Numbered from the stretch's first letter, positions 34,801 through 43,250 are shown. The stretch: 64,000 nt of DNA from Streptomyces sp. NBC_01381 (GCF_026340305.1 NZ_JAPEPI010000001.1:2356001-2420000), one strand, 5' to 3'. A program made the numbers and translations. Notes: generated from the sequence alone by a model not told the origin.

Positions 34801-35669
34801 AGGTCGCCGCGGAGGTCGCCGCCCCGGTGGCGCTCCCCGAGCCGGAGTTCGTGCCCGACGAGGAGCTCTACAGCAGCGCGCACGAGGCCGAGGCCGCCGC
34901 TTCCCGTGGCCGTTCGCGGCGCCGGGCGACCCGGCGTGCGTCGGCTCCGGCCGGTGCCCCGAAGGCGGAGACCGCTCCCAGGTCGGAGCGGCGTGGCAGG
35001 TCGAAGGCCGCCAAGGCCGAGGCAGCGGCCGAGGCCGTGGCCGAGGTCGAGGTCGCTCCGGAGGCCGAGGCCCCCGTGGTCGAGGCCCCGGTCGTGGAAG
35101 CCCCGGTCGTCGAGGCCGAGGCACCTGCCGATGACGCCGCCCCGAAGGGACGTACGCGCCGTCGTGCGACCCGCAAGGCGACCTCGCCGGCCGGTTCGCC
35201 GAAGACCGCGCAGAGCGCCGAGCCGGAGGCCGCCGAGGTGATCGTCACCGAGGCGCCCAAGGCCGAGCCGGTCGCTGAGCCGGCCCCCGAGCCGGTCGTC
35301 GCCGAGGCCCCCGCCGACGCCGCCCCGGCCCGTCCGCGCCGCCGTGCGGTGCGCAAGGCCACGGCGCCGACCGCGTCCGAGGACGCTGCCTTCCTGGTCG
35401 TCCCGGCGCCGGAGAAGGCCGCTGAGAAGGCCGCCGAGAAGCCTGCCGAGCAGGTGGAGGCCGAGGCCCCCGCCGAGGAAGCGGCTCCGGCCAAGAAGGC
35501 GGCGCGCAAGACGGCCAAGAAGGCGACCGCGAAGAAGGCCGCCACCAAGAAGACCGCGGCCAAGAAGACGGCCGCCAAGAAGACGACGGCCAAGAAGGCG
35601 ACGAAGAAGACCGCCGCGGCGGAGCAGACGCCGTCCGGTGTCAACGCCTCCGCGGGCGACGAGGGCTGA
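31845..35669 (+). CDS. rne: RNase E/G family endoribonuclease (RNase ES type), 1274 aa
   Basis: This is the major single-strand RNA endonuclease for rRNA and tRNA processing and mRNA decay. The catalytic core is in the middle, as in the known Streptomyces enzyme. An S1 domain begins near residue 565 (SYVGNVYLGKVQNVLPSMEA). The DNase I-like domain holds catalytic D829 (MIVVDVNTGKFTG) and D873 (IVVIDFIDMVLES), and the zinc link is C931-x2-C934 (CVHCNGRG). The arms are low complexity, rich in Ala, Glu, Pro and Arg, with about seven copies of RRRATR(R/K)xSAPAG. The C-terminus is a histone H1-like run of AKK repeats. The ATG at 31845 has GGGAGA upstream. The 5' gap of 236 bases may carry autoregulation. 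Confidence 0.95.
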   Translation: MLEPNEPTEGSDNNTPSDTLPPRRRRRAASRPAGPPAGTAKASAPAIPAAPAADETEETTDEAVAADAVAEPAPRTRRRATRRASAPAGAPQTAEAEAPAAEPAKTEPAKTEDEAEEAAPAAARPRRRATRRASAPAGAPQAAVETPAAEPAAAQDEEPVTAAEPEPQPEAGDAAPRRARRRATRSTSAPAAEAAPAAEAAPVAEPKAAESAAAEPAEDEAPRGRRPRRATRKAAAGFSAPAPQKTRKAQADADEDSGRKPARPAVAVFQAPVFAEPMFQTPERAAAAAAAAQAEEPVEEEEVEAEPVAAPVAEEETGPRRRRRRRAADEQPAAEREPAKAAPKAEEPAEEPAEAEAEAEDTGDSDDAEDAGERHGRRRRRGGRRRRRGESADAEGEQQDTESDEGAEQADQDAEAESDAEQAEENGAEDNGSGAGSSSSRRRRRRRRRAGDSGEAESAADGDPERTVVKVREPRKKEEREPGTGADEVQSIKGSTRLEAKKQRRREGREQGRRRVPIITEAEFLARREAVERVMVVRQNGERTQIGVLEDNVLVEHYVNKEQATSYVGNVYLGKVQNVLPSMEAAFIDIGKGRNAVLYAGEVNFEALGMANGPRRIESALKSGQSVLVQVTKDPIGHKGARLTSQVSLPGRYLVYVPEGSMTGISRKLPDTERARLKTILKKIVPEDAGVIVRTAAEGASEDELRRDVERLQQQWEEIQKKAKQTSTSSPSLLYGEPDMTVRVVRDIFNEDFSKVIVSGDEAWDTIHGYVAHVAPDLADRLSKWTSEVDVFATYRIDEQLAKALDRKVWLPSGGSLVIDKTEAMIVVDVNTGKFTGQGGNLEETVTRNNLEAAEEIVRQLRLRDLGGIVVIDFIDMVLESNRDLVLRRLLECLGRDRTKHQVAEVTSLGLVQMTRKRVGQGLLESFSETCVHCNGRGVIVHMEQPTSAGGGGKRKKRGRGGSEQQDHAHEHEAVESTESVETEAEVAAEVAAPVALPEPEFVPDEELYSSAHEAEAAASRGRSRRRATRRASAPAGAPKAETAPRSERRGRSKAAKAEAAAEAVAEVEVAPEAEAPVVEAPVVEAPVVEAEAPADDAAPKGRTRRRATRKATSPAGSPKTAQSAEPEAAEVIVTEAPKAEPVAEPAPEPVVAEAPADAAPARPRRRAVRKATAPTASEDAAFLVVPAPEKAAEKAAEKPAEQVEAEAPAEEAAPAKKAARKTAKKATAKKAATKKTAAKKTAAKKTTAKKATKKTAAAEQTPSGVNASAGDEG

Positions 35670-35703
35670 CCCTCCGTCACGGTCCGCACGTACGCATGAC
35701 CTT

Positions 35704-35742
35704 GTGCCCCCGGCACGGCGCATTCCGCCGAGCCGGGGGCAC
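35704..35742 (+). terminator. rne terminator
   Basis: Seventeen-base arms GTGCCCCCGGCACGGCG and CGCCGAGCCGGGGGCAC pair with one A-A mismatch around a 5-base loop, 34 bases after the stop codon. Confidence 0.82.
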
Positions 35743-35832
35743 AGGCGTTCCCGCACGTCGCACAGGGTGGACGGACCTTCGTACGTAAGATCACTGAAGC
35801 GTCACGGCAGCCGCGTTCGTACCCCCGCCCTC

Positions 35833-35860
35833 TTGGAGCGCGGTGAAGTACCTGTAAAAC
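35833..35860 (+). promoter_or_regulatory. Candidate promoter of the phospholipase D-like gene
   Basis: TTGGAG (35833-35838) and TAAAAC (35855-35860) are separated by 16 bases; the start would be near 35867. The gene is otherwise isolated between terminators, so a promoter is required here. Confidence 0.45.
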
Positions 35861-35884
35861 TCATGCGGTTGATGAAGGAACACG

Positions 35885-35916
35885 CGAACGTGACGTTTGG
35901 GGAAACGTCGGGTTCG
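35885..35916 (+). promoter_or_regulatory. 5'-UTR hairpin before the phospholipase D-like gene
   Basis: CGAAC-GT-GACGTTT and AAACGTC-GG-GTTCG form a 12-bp stem with one symmetric internal loop and a GGGG loop. It ends 5 bases before the GGGGAGGGG ribosome site, so it could affect mRNA stability or translation. Confidence 0.6.
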
Positions 35917-35937
35917 TGAAAGGGGAGGGGACCGCCG

Positions 35938-37287
35938 ATGGCGCACAAGCGCCTGAGAGGCACGGGACGTCACCGTGCCGTGAAGCAGATCAAGGGCGGA
36001 CGCCAGGCCGTCGCGCTGGCCACCGTCCTTTCGGCGGCGGGGATCCAGACCGTCAGCGCCATGGGCACGGCGGCCGCGGACACGCCGATGTGGACCGAGG
36101 GCCCGATCTTCAACGATCCGCTGGGCAGCACCGACGAGCAGTACGCGATCCGCACCCGCCTGATCGAGCTGACGAACTCCGCGGTGCCCGGCTCGACGAT
36201 CAAGGTCGCGGTCTACCACGTATGGGAGGCCTCGGTCGTGGACGCGCTCGTGGCCGCCAAGGACCGCGGCGTCCGCGTACAGATCCTGCTCGACGAGTCG
36301 AGCAGGAGCGACCGCCCGGCGAACACGTCCTACAGCACGCTCGCCGCGGCGCTCGGCACCGACAAGAGCAAGCCGTCCTTCGTATCGCTCTGCCCGGCGG
36401 GCAAGTCCTGCCTGGGCGATCCCAAGTACGGCCAGTCGATCATGCACAACAAGTTCTGGCTGTTCTCGGAGGTCGAGGGGGCCAGGGACGTCGTCGTACA
36501 GACCACGTCGAACGCCACGCCGTCGGCGCACACGAAGTTCTTCAACGACGCGCTGGTGCTCCCGGACAACCCGACCATGTACGACGCGTACGCCGACTAC
36601 TTCACCGACATGCTCGGCAAGGACTGGCGGAACTGGGACTACCGCACGGTCAGCAGCGGCCTCTACAAGGCGTACTTCTTCCCGCGCGCCGGCACGGTCA
36701 ACGAGACCGACACGATGTACTCGGTCCTGAACAACGTGCAGTGCAATTACAAGGACGCGGCCGGGGTCACCCGGCACACCAAGGTCCGCGCCTCGATATT
36801 CAAGATCACCCGGCAGCAGATCGCCGACAAGCTCGTCTCCCTGAAGAAGGCCGGCTGCTCGGTGAGCATCGTCTACGCCGAGACCGACAGCGCCAAGAGC
36901 CAGGGCGGCACGCCCGGCACCTGGGAGGCGCTGCACAAGTCCGGCGGGCCTTCCGTGCGCTGCTTCAACGACGACCGGGACCCGCTGAACCCCGGCACCA
37001 AGCTCGTGACGCCCTACATCATCCACTCGAAGTACCTGCTCATCGACGGCGTGTACGACGGCAAGCGGAACAAGCTCTCCTTCACCGGCTCGCAGAACTA
37101 CACGGCGCCCGCCCTGCGCGAGAACGACGAGGCGATCGTCAAGGTCGACGACGACTCGGTGCACGACGCGTACCGCTCGCACTTCGACCACGTACGCACC
37201 ATCGCCTGGCCGGGCAGCGCCGACACCACCGACCTGTGCAAGGGCGTCAAGCCGCTGCCGCCGGACGGTGAGAAGACGACGACGTGA
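35938..37287 (+). CDS. Secreted phospholipase D-like protein
   Basis: The 449-residue product has a long basic N-region and a hydrophobic stretch (VALATVLSAAGIQTVSAM) ending in AAADTP, a likely signal peptide cut near residue 48. Two PLD (HKD) motifs follow: H170-x-K172 in SIMHNKFWLFSE and H363-x-K365 in IHSKYLLIDG. The second has the usual Asp (D370); in the first, that position is Ser177. Asn residues follow each motif (TTSNATPSAHTK, GSQNYTAPALRENDE), as in the superfamily. It probably hydrolyses an external phosphodiester, substrate unknown. It is monocistronic: promoter and hairpin upstream, GGGGAGGGG ribosome site, terminator downstream. It separates rne from rplU-rpmA, normally close neighbours, so it may be an insertion. 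Confidence 0.9.
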   Translation: MAHKRLRGTGRHRAVKQIKGGRQAVALATVLSAAGIQTVSAMGTAAADTPMWTEGPIFNDPLGSTDEQYAIRTRLIELTNSAVPGSTIKVAVYHVWEASVVDALVAAKDRGVRVQILLDESSRSDRPANTSYSTLAAALGTDKSKPSFVSLCPAGKSCLGDPKYGQSIMHNKFWLFSEVEGARDVVVQTTSNATPSAHTKFFNDALVLPDNPTMYDAYADYFTDMLGKDWRNWDYRTVSSGLYKAYFFPRAGTVNETDTMYSVLNNVQCNYKDAAGVTRHTKVRASIFKITRQQIADKLVSLKKAGCSVSIVYAETDSAKSQGGTPGTWEALHKSGGPSVRCFNDDRDPLNPGTKLVTPYIIHSKYLLIDGVYDGKRNKLSFTGSQNYTAPALRENDEAIVKVDDDSVHDAYRSHFDHVRTIAWPGSADTTDLCKGVKPLPPDGEKTTT

Positions 37288-37294
37288 GGGGCGG

Positions 37295-37331
37295 TACGGG
37301 GCCGGTTTGACCCTTCCGGGCGGGCCCCGTA
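37295..37331 (+). terminator. Terminator of the phospholipase D-like gene
   Basis: TACGGGGCC (37295-37303) pairs with GGCCCCGTA (37323-37331) around a 19-base loop, 8 bases after the stop codon. A TTGACC element (37335-37340) directly follows and may be part of the rplU promoter, although no well-spaced -10 is clear. Confidence 0.6.
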
Positions 37332-37470
37332 ACCTTGACCGTCGGCGTGTTCCTATGCACCGCCACCCCCTGTAAACCTTTTCCTCCCGGCTTCGGGCTC
37401 GGGAGAGGCCGCCCGCTTTCGTGGGCGGCTGGACTGCGGGGGCACCGTTCCGAGCGAAAGAGAGATCCGC

Positions 37471-37791
37471 GTGTACGCCATCGTGCGCAGCGGTGGTCGC
37501 CAGCACAAGGTTGCTGTCGACGACATCGTTGAGGTTGACAAGATTCCCACCGCCAAGGTTGGCGACACGGTCGAGCTCTCGACCCTGCTCGTTGTCGACG
37601 GCGACGCCGTGACGAGCGACCCGTGGGTGCTTGCCGGTATCAAGGTCACGGCCGAGGTCGTGGACCACCACAAGGGCGCGAAGATCGACATCCTTCGCTA
37701 CAAGAACAAGACCGGCTACCGCCGTCGCCAGGGTCACCGCCAGCAGTACACGGCGATCAAGGTCACCGGTATCCCCACGGCTGCGAAGTAA
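37471..37791 (+). CDS. rplU: 50S ribosomal protein L21
   Basis: The 106-residue protein starts [20 protein letters not shown], the L21 signature, and ends with [19 protein letters not shown], its 23S rRNA-binding tail. L21 binds domain I of 23S rRNA in the large subunit. The GTG has AAAGAGAG upstream. The 140-base leader contains the hairpin GCCGCCCGC-TTTC-GTGGGCGGC (near 37410), which could take part in feedback control. rpmA follows 14 bases later, the conserved pair. Confidence 0.97.
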   Translation: MYAIVRSGGRQHKVAVDDIVEVDKIPTAKVGDTVELSTLLVVDGDAVTSDPWVLAGIKVTAEVVDHHKGAKIDILRYKNKTGYRRRQGHRQQYTAIKVTGIPTAAK

Positions 37792-37805
37792 GGGACTGAG
37801 ACAAG

Positions 37806-38060
37806 ATGGCACACAAGAAGGGCGCATCGTCCACTCGGAACGGGCGCGATTCCAATGCTCAGCGGCTCGGTGTGAAGCGCTTCGGCGGTCAGACCGTCAA
37901 CGCCGGTGAGATCCTGGTCCGCCAGCGCGGCACCCACTTCCACCCGGGCACGGGCGTCGGCCGCGGCAAGGACGACACCCTGTTCGCGCTGGACGCCGGT
38001 GCGGTGGAGTTCGGTACCCACCGTGGCCGCAAGGTCGTGAACATCGTTCCGGTCGCCTGA
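37806..38060 (+). CDS. rpmA: 50S ribosomal protein L27
   Basis: The 84-residue protein begins [20 protein letters not shown] with the flexible N-terminus that reaches the peptidyl transferase centre; no Firmicute-type cleavable extension is present. [14 protein letters not shown] sequence follows as [20 protein letters not shown]. It is co-transcribed with rplU and closed by a double-stem terminator at 38091-38140. Confidence 0.97.
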   Translation: MAHKKGASSTRNGRDSNAQRLGVKRFGGQTVNAGEILVRQRGTHFHPGTGVGRGKDDTLFALDAGAVEFGTHRGRKVVNIVPVA

Positions 38061-38090
38061 AACAGGCTTCTGTAGAACACGTTCTTCGCG

Positions 38091-38140
38091 AGGCGGACCT
38101 CACTTCCCGTACGGACTCCGTACGGGAAGCGGGTCCGCCT
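38091..38140 (+). terminator. rplU-rpmA terminator
   Basis: A long interrupted stem: AGGCGGACC / GGTCCGCCT outside and TTCCCGTACGG / CCGTACGGGAA inside with an ACT loop, then TTTC. Confidence 0.88.
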
Positions 38141-38203
38141 TTCGCGTGTTACACCTAGGGCATTTCGCCCTTGACATTCCGTACGTTTCTGGAGGCACAT
38201 CCC

Positions 38204-39643
38204 ATGACCACCTTCGTGGACCGCGTCGAGCTGCATGTCGCCGCGGGTAGCGGGGGCCACGGCTGTGCCTCCGTCCACCGTGAGAAGTTCAAGCCGCTCG
38301 GCGGCCCTGACGGTGGCAACGGCGGCCGTGGCGGTGACGTGATCCTGGTCGTCGACCAGTCGGTCACCACGCTGCTCGACTACCACCACTCGCCGCACCG
38401 CAAGGCCACCAACGGCATGCCCGGCGCCGGCGACAACCGCTCCGGCAAGGACGGCCAGGACCTCGTCCTGCCCGTGCCGGACGGCACCGTCATCCTCGAC
38501 AAGGACGGCAACGTCCTCGCCGACCTGGTCGGCCAGGGCACGACGTACGTCGCGTCGCAGGGCGGCCGCGGCGGCCTCGGCAACGCGGCGCTCGCCTCGG
38601 CCCGCCGCAAGGCGCCGGGCTTCGCGCTGCTCGGTGAGCCGGGCGACGCGGGTGATGTCGTCCTGGAGCTCAAGACCGTCGCCGATGTCGCCCTCGTGGG
38701 TTACCCGAGCGCCGGCAAGTCCTCGCTGATCTCGGTCCTGAGCGCGGCCAAGCCGAAGATCGCGGACTACCCGTTCACGACGCTGGTCCCCAACCTCGGT
38801 GTGGTGACGGCCGGTGCGACCGTCTACACGATCGCCGACGTGCCCGGTCTGATCCCGGGCGCAAGCCAGGGCAAGGGCCTCGGCCTGGAGTTCCTGCGGC
38901 ACGTCGAGCGGTGCAGCGTCCTGGTGCACGTCCTGGACACGGCGACCCTGGAGTCCGACCGTGACCCCGTCTCCGACCTCGACATCATCGAGGAGGAGCT
39001 GCGCCAGTACGGCGCGGGCCTGGAGAACCGTCCGCGCATCGTCGTCCTGAACAAGATCGACGTACCCGACGGACAGGACCTCGCGGAGATGGTCCGGCCC
39101 GACCTGGAGGCGCGCGGCTACCGCGTCTTCGAGGTGTCGGCGGTCGCCCACAAGGGCCTCAAGGAGCTGTCGTACGCGCTCGCCGAGGTGGTGGGCGCGG
39201 CCCGTGCGGCGAAGCCGAAGGAAGAGGCGACCCGCATCGTCATCCGGCCCAAGGCCGTGGACGACACGGGCTTCACCGTCACGCTCGGCGACGACGGCAT
39301 CTACCGCGTGCGCGGCGAGAAGCCGGAGCGCTGGGTGCGCCAGACCGACTTCAACAACGACGAGGCCGTCGGCTACCTCGCGGACCGGCTGAACCGGCTC
39401 GGCGTCGAGGAAGCGCTGATGAAGGCGGGCGCGCGCACGGGCGACGGCGTCGCCATCGGCCCCGAGGAGAACGCGGTCGTCTTCGACTGGGAGCCGTCGG
39501 TCATGGCGGGCGCGGAGATGCTGGGCCGGCGTGGCGAGGACCACCGCCTGGAGGCGCCCCGTCCTGCCGCGCAGCGCCGCAAGGACCGGGACGCGGATCG
39601 GGATGACGCGGATGCGGAGTACGACGACTTCGAGCCGTTCTAG
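38204..39643 (+). CDS. obg: Obg/CgtA GTPase
   Basis: Obg is an essential GTPase of 50S assembly; in S. coelicolor it also influences the onset of aerial growth. The 479-residue protein has the glycine-rich Obg fold ([28 protein letters not shown]), the G domain with G1 GYPSAGKSS (166-174), G3 DVPGLIPGA and G4 NKID, and a C-terminal OCT domain ([18 protein letters not shown]) with an acidic tail. The ATG at 38204 has CTGGAGG upstream. Linkage to rplU-rpmA is the usual order, here split by a strong terminator. Confidence 0.96.
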   Translation: MTTFVDRVELHVAAGSGGHGCASVHREKFKPLGGPDGGNGGRGGDVILVVDQSVTTLLDYHHSPHRKATNGMPGAGDNRSGKDGQDLVLPVPDGTVILDKDGNVLADLVGQGTTYVASQGGRGGLGNAALASARRKAPGFALLGEPGDAGDVVLELKTVADVALVGYPSAGKSSLISVLSAAKPKIADYPFTTLVPNLGVVTAGATVYTIADVPGLIPGASQGKGLGLEFLRHVERCSVLVHVLDTATLESDRDPVSDLDIIEEELRQYGAGLENRPRIVVLNKIDVPDGQDLAEMVRPDLEARGYRVFEVSAVAHKGLKELSYALAEVVGAARAAKPKEEATRIVIRPKAVDDTGFTVTLGDDGIYRVRGEKPERWVRQTDFNNDEAVGYLADRLNRLGVEEALMKAGARTGDGVAIGPEENAVVFDWEPSVMAGAEMLGRRGEDHRLEAPRPAAQRRKDRDADRDDADAEYDDFEPF

Positions 39644-39649
39644 GCGGGA

Positions 39650-39705
39650 GCCGCGCCCCGTAGGGGCGCGGGGAACTGCGCGACAAGCCACGACGCACCC
39701 GCAGT
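39650..39705. repeat. Half copy of the intergenic AGGGGCGCGGGGAACTGCGCG repeat
   Basis: TAGGGGCGCGGGGAACTGCG and the following bases align with the left half of the element at 3915-4030 with only a few differences; the inverted right half is absent. It directly precedes the terminator at 39712. Confidence 0.75.
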
Positions 39706-39711
39706 CATGAA

Positions 39712-39757
39712 CGTGAGAAGGGCCCCCGGAGCAAAAGCTCCGGGGGCCCTTCTCACG
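39712..39757. terminator. Bidirectional terminator between obg and the TagF-like gene
   Basis: Perfect 21-bp arms with an AAAA loop; the core is GGGCCCCCGGAGC. It is the strongest hairpin in the window and serves two convergent genes. Confidence 0.9.
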
Positions 39758-39769
39758 ACCGGACGGTAC

Positions 39770-41926
39770 TTACGCCGTCACAGAGTCCTCAGCACCGTTC
39801 TGCTCAGGAGTCGCCTCGGACTCCATTTCCTCCGCCGCGTCCTCCGCGGCCCGCTGGCCGGGGATTTCCGCGTCGATGCGGGTGGCCATCCGGAGCCGTC
39901 GCTCGTCGGCCTTGGCCGACAGGGCGAGCGTCGCCTCGTTGAAGCGGACCAGGGACGGCGGGTCCGAGGGGCCGAGGAGGTGCTCCTTGAGGGCGGCACG
40001 GGAGTCGGCGTGGATGTCCTTCTCCGGGGAGCGGACGGACTCCATCAGGGCCGGGACGTCCTCGGCGGTCGGCGTGAGGATCGCCGCGGCGCTCACCGTC
40101 GGGAAGCTCGTGCGGAAGTCCGCCTCGGACATGCCGGACGTGTTGGCGACGGCGTACGGCTTCTCGCTGAACAGCCAGTCCGAGACCACCGAGGAGACAT
40201 CGCTGATCAGCAGGTCGGCCTGGTTGAAGCAGGAGAAGATCGCCGGACGCGCGGTCGTGATGATCTGGTGCTCCCACTCGGGGAACGAGGCCCAGTACGC
40301 CGCCTCCCAGGCCGCCGTCGCCTCGGCGACCGCGGTCTGCTGGTCACCGTCGGGCGTGCCCTGGAGCATCATCCGCTCCATCTCGTCCACGCCCTTGCGG
40401 AACGCGGTCGAGGTCAGCCTGTCGAGCTCCGCGGCACGCAGTTCGAGCTCGGCCGCGGCCTCCGGGCCGGGGCGGGAGCCGGAACGCCGGGCGGCGGCGT
40501 CGCGGATCATCGCCTTGATGCGCTCGTTGGCGGCGCCCGCGCGCGGGTCCTGCGAGCCGGTCATCGGGTGCGGCTTGTAGATGAGGCGTACGCCGTCGTC
40601 GGCGAGGAGGTTCCGGACGATGTTCTCGCCCGCGAGGGTCACCGACGTGTTGCCGGGGTTGCCGTCCCAGCCCTCCCAGGTGGGGGCGTACAGAACGGTC
40701 GAGTACGTGCCCTGGGGGGCGCCCGTGTACGGCAGGATCGGGGACAGCTGGGGGCGGCCGACCTCGACCACGTCCTTGTCCTCGACGCCGACGTCGGCGG
40801 CCTGGTAGCGGTCGCGGGCGGCGGGGCCCGCCACCCACACCTCGTCGTACGCCTTCGCGTACGGGTTGCAGGAGGACAGCTTGTCGCTCTCGCCGTGGTT
40901 GATGAAGGCGTGCTTGATCGTGGGGATGCGCAGGACCTGCGAGGTCTTCGCGGCGTTCGCCGGGTGCAGCATCATCTTCAGCGTCGAGGTCTCCAGGGAG
41001 AACATCGTCGCGACCTTCGGGAAGCAGATGATCGGGACGTCCGTCGCGTCGATCTTCTGCACCATGAACCGCTCACGCAGCACGATCAGCGGGTTGCCGT
41101 CGAGCCGGGAGAGCGTGGAGAGCCACATGTTGGCCTGGTACGCGGACGTCGTGCCGCCGGAGAAGTACATGGCGACGGTCGGCTGGTACTCGGCCAGCCA
41201 CTCGTCGAGCCACTCCATGACCCGCTGGTCGTTCTTCGCGCGCTTCTTGGGAAGCAGCCAGGTGGCGAGGTAGATCGCGCCGATGCCCATCATGGCGATG
41301 GAGAGGCCGAGGCCGATGCCGCCCCAGTAGGCGTCCGTCGTGGCGGCGGTGATCACCAGGCCGACCGTGGTGGGGATCGAGAACGTCAGGAGGCGGTGTG
41401 CCTGGCGGCGGGCCAGGATCCGCGGAGGGGCCGCGGTCAGGTGCAGCGCGGAGGCGTCGATGTTCCGCGTGACGATCGGCAGCTGGCGGGTGCGGCGCAC
41501 CAGTATGGCGGTGGCCTGGCAGCCGAAGTGCAGGAAGTAGAAGGCGAGCAGCGAGATCGTCAGCGGCGACTGCTCGGCCAGCGGCTCGATGCCGTCGATG
41601 CGCAGCAGGCCGACCAGGATCAGCATGTCGCGCAGGAGCTGCCGCACCGTGACGTCGAAGCGGATCTTGCCAAGGAGGGAGAGGAGCCCCGGCTGCTTGT
41701 ACTGCAGATAGACGTCGAGCGCGAGGTTCGCTGCCGACGCGGCGACGAACACCGGGACATACGGGACCAGCGCGCTGACGAGCTGGGCCGTGAAGAGCGC
41801 GAACATCGAGAACAGCGCGGAGAGCTGTGCGATGCGGCGTGGGGCGAGTCCGGCAGAGGGCACGGGCTTGGGCTCCTGGCGGGGGATCGGGGCGATCGGG
41901 GGGATCGGATGGGGGAGGTCGACCAC
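39770..41926 (-). CDS. TagF-like glycerophosphotransferase with N-terminal membrane domain
   Basis: The C-terminal 450 residues match CDP-glycerol:polyglycerophosphate glycerophosphotransferases: TIKHAFINHGESDKLSSCNP, STVLYAPTWEGWDG, RLIYKPHPMTG and DLLISDVSSVVSDWLFSEKP, including the His and Asp/Ser motifs of TagF. The first 260 residues carry about six helices (for example LFSMFALFTAQLVSALVPYV and LGLSIAMMGIGAIYLATWLL), which classical TagF lacks. It probably polymerises a teichoic-acid-like or other phosphodiester-linked wall polymer at the membrane; teichoic-type spore-wall polymers are reported from the mre-linked region of S. coelicolor. The start is uncertain: GTG 41926 is given, TTG 41974 is possible. 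Confidence 0.88.
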   Translation of the reverse strand: MVDLPHPIPPIAPIPRQEPKPVPSAGLAPRRIAQLSALFSMFALFTAQLVSALVPYVPVFVAASAANLALDVYLQYKQPGLLSLLGKIRFDVTVRQLLRDMLILVGLLRIDGIEPLAEQSPLTISLLAFYFLHFGCQATAILVRRTRQLPIVTRNIDASALHLTAAPPRILARRQAHRLLTFSIPTTVGLVITAATTDAYWGGIGLGLSIAMMGIGAIYLATWLLPKKRAKNDQRVMEWLDEWLAEYQPTVAMYFSGGTTSAYQANMWLSTLSRLDGNPLIVLRERFMVQKIDATDVPIICFPKVATMFSLETSTLKMMLHPANAAKTSQVLRIPTIKHAFINHGESDKLSSCNPYAKAYDEVWVAGPAARDRYQAADVGVEDKDVVEVGRPQLSPILPYTGAPQGTYSTVLYAPTWEGWDGNPGNTSVTLAGENIVRNLLADDGVRLIYKPHPMTGSQDPRAGAANERIKAMIRDAAARRSGSRPGPEAAAELELRAAELDRLTSTAFRKGVDEMERMMLQGTPDGDQQTAVAEATAAWEAAYWASFPEWEHQIITTARPAIFSCFNQADLLISDVSSVVSDWLFSEKPYAVANTSGMSEADFRTSFPTVSAAAILTPTAEDVPALMESVRSPEKDIHADSRAALKEHLLGPSDPPSLVRFNEATLALSAKADERRLRMATRIDAEIPGQRAAEDAAEEMESEATPEQNGAEDSVTA

Positions 41927-42122
41927 TGACCGTATGACGTGCGGCGGCTCTGTAGCAATCTTCCGTGACCACAATCACCGGATAAAGGGGCAAAGGTAAC
42001 GGAACCCGAAGGGCTTGATTCCCCTCAGGGGCGGGGGTCCGCCCTTCGGAATGGGCGGGCACCGGCTGTCCGCACTCGCGTAGATTGCAGGTCCAAGCGC
42101 GCAGGGACCATTTGGGGTAGAC

Positions 42123-43250
42123 GTGGCAGGGGCAAGGCAGGGCATCGCAGAGGCCCACAGGGTCGTCGTCAAGGTCGGGTCCTCGTCCCTGACCACCGCG
42201 GCGGGAGGTCTGGACGCCGACCGTGTCGACGCCCTCGTCGACGTGCTCGCCAAGAGCCGCAGCGGCGGCGAGCGCGAGATCGTGCTCGTCTCGTCCGGCG
42301 CCATCGCCGCCGGCCTGTCGCCGCTGGGGCTTCGCAGGCGGCCCAAGGACCTCGCGCGGCAGCAGGCGGCCGCCAGCGTCGGCCAAGGCCTTCTCGTGGC
42401 CCGCTACACCGCTTCCTTCGCGCGTTACGGCGTACGCGTCGGGCAGGTGCTCCTCACCTCCGACGACATGGCGCGGCGCGCGCACCACCGCAACGCCTCG
42501 CGCACCCTCGACCAGCTCCTGGCGATGGGCGCGCTGCCCGTGGTGAACGAGAACGACACCGTGGCGACCGACGAGATCCGCTTCGGCGACAACGACCGGC
42601 TCGCCGCCCTCGTCGCCCATCTGGTCCGCGCCGACCTGCTGGTGCTGCTCTCCGACGTGGACGGCCTCTACGACGGTGACCCGGCCAGGCCGGGCACCTC
42701 CCGGCTCTCCGAGGTCACAGGGCCCGCCGACATGGCGCACGTCCAGATCGGCAGCGCGGGCAAGGCGGGCGTCGGCACCGGCGGCATGGTCACCAAGGTC
42801 GAGGCTGCGGGGATCGCCGCGGCCGCCGGGATCCCGGTGGTCCTGACCTCCGCGAGCCAGGCCGCGGACGCCCTCGCGGGCCGCGACACGGGGACGTACT
42901 TCCACCGCACGGGACGCCGCTCCGCCGACCGTCTCCTGTGGCTGCAGCACGCATCCGAGCCGCAGGGCGCGCTCACTCTCGACGAGGGGGCGGTGCGCGC
43001 GGTGGTCGAGGGGCGCAAGTCGCTGCTGCCCGCCGGCATCGCTGCCGTCGAGGGCGACTTCTCCGCGGGCGACCCGGTGGAGCTGCGGGACGCCGGGGGG
43101 CGAGCCGTGGCGCGCGGCCTGGTGAACTTCGACGCCAAGGAGCTGCCGCAGCTGCTCGGACGTTCCACGCGGGAGCTCGCGCGGGAGCTCGGACCGGCGT
43201 ACGAGCGGGAGGTCGTGCACCGCGACGACCTGGTCCTGCTGCACCACTAG
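42123..43250 (+). CDS. proB: Glutamate 5-kinase
   Basis: ProB phosphorylates glutamate in the first step of proline synthesis. The 375-residue protein has VVVKVGSSSLTT, VLVSSGAIAAGL and NENDTVATDEIRFGDNDRL of the amino-acid kinase fold, GTGGMVTKVEAA near its end, and a C-terminal PUA domain (from about 280). The product of proA, 830 bases downstream, completes gamma-glutamyl-semialdehyde formation. The GTG has GGGG six bases upstream. A TAGATT hexamer at 42081-42086 is a candidate -10 box, without a clear -35. Confidence 0.96.
   Translation: MAGARQGIAEAHRVVVKVGSSSLTTAAGGLDADRVDALVDVLAKSRSGGEREIVLVSSGAIAAGLSPLGLRRRPKDLARQQAAASVGQGLLVARYTASFARYGVRVGQVLLTSDDMARRAHHRNASRTLDQLLAMGALPVVNENDTVATDEIRFGDNDRLAALVAHLVRADLLVLLSDVDGLYDGDPARPGTSRLSEVTGPADMAHVQIGSAGKAGVGTGGMVTKVEAAGIAAAAGIPVVLTSASQAADALAGRDTGTYFHRTGRRSADRLLWLQHASEPQGALTLDEGAVRAVVEGRKSLLPAGIAAVEGDFSAGDPVELRDAGGRAVARGLVNFDAKELPQLLGRSTRELARELGPAYEREVVHRDDLVLLHH

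Noticed and set aside
31314..35756. A 1480-codon minus-strand open frame
   Set aside because: It lies antisense to rne and reflects the lack of stop codons in GC-rich, repetitive coding sequence; the translation is a Leu/Gly/Arg-rich string with no domains.
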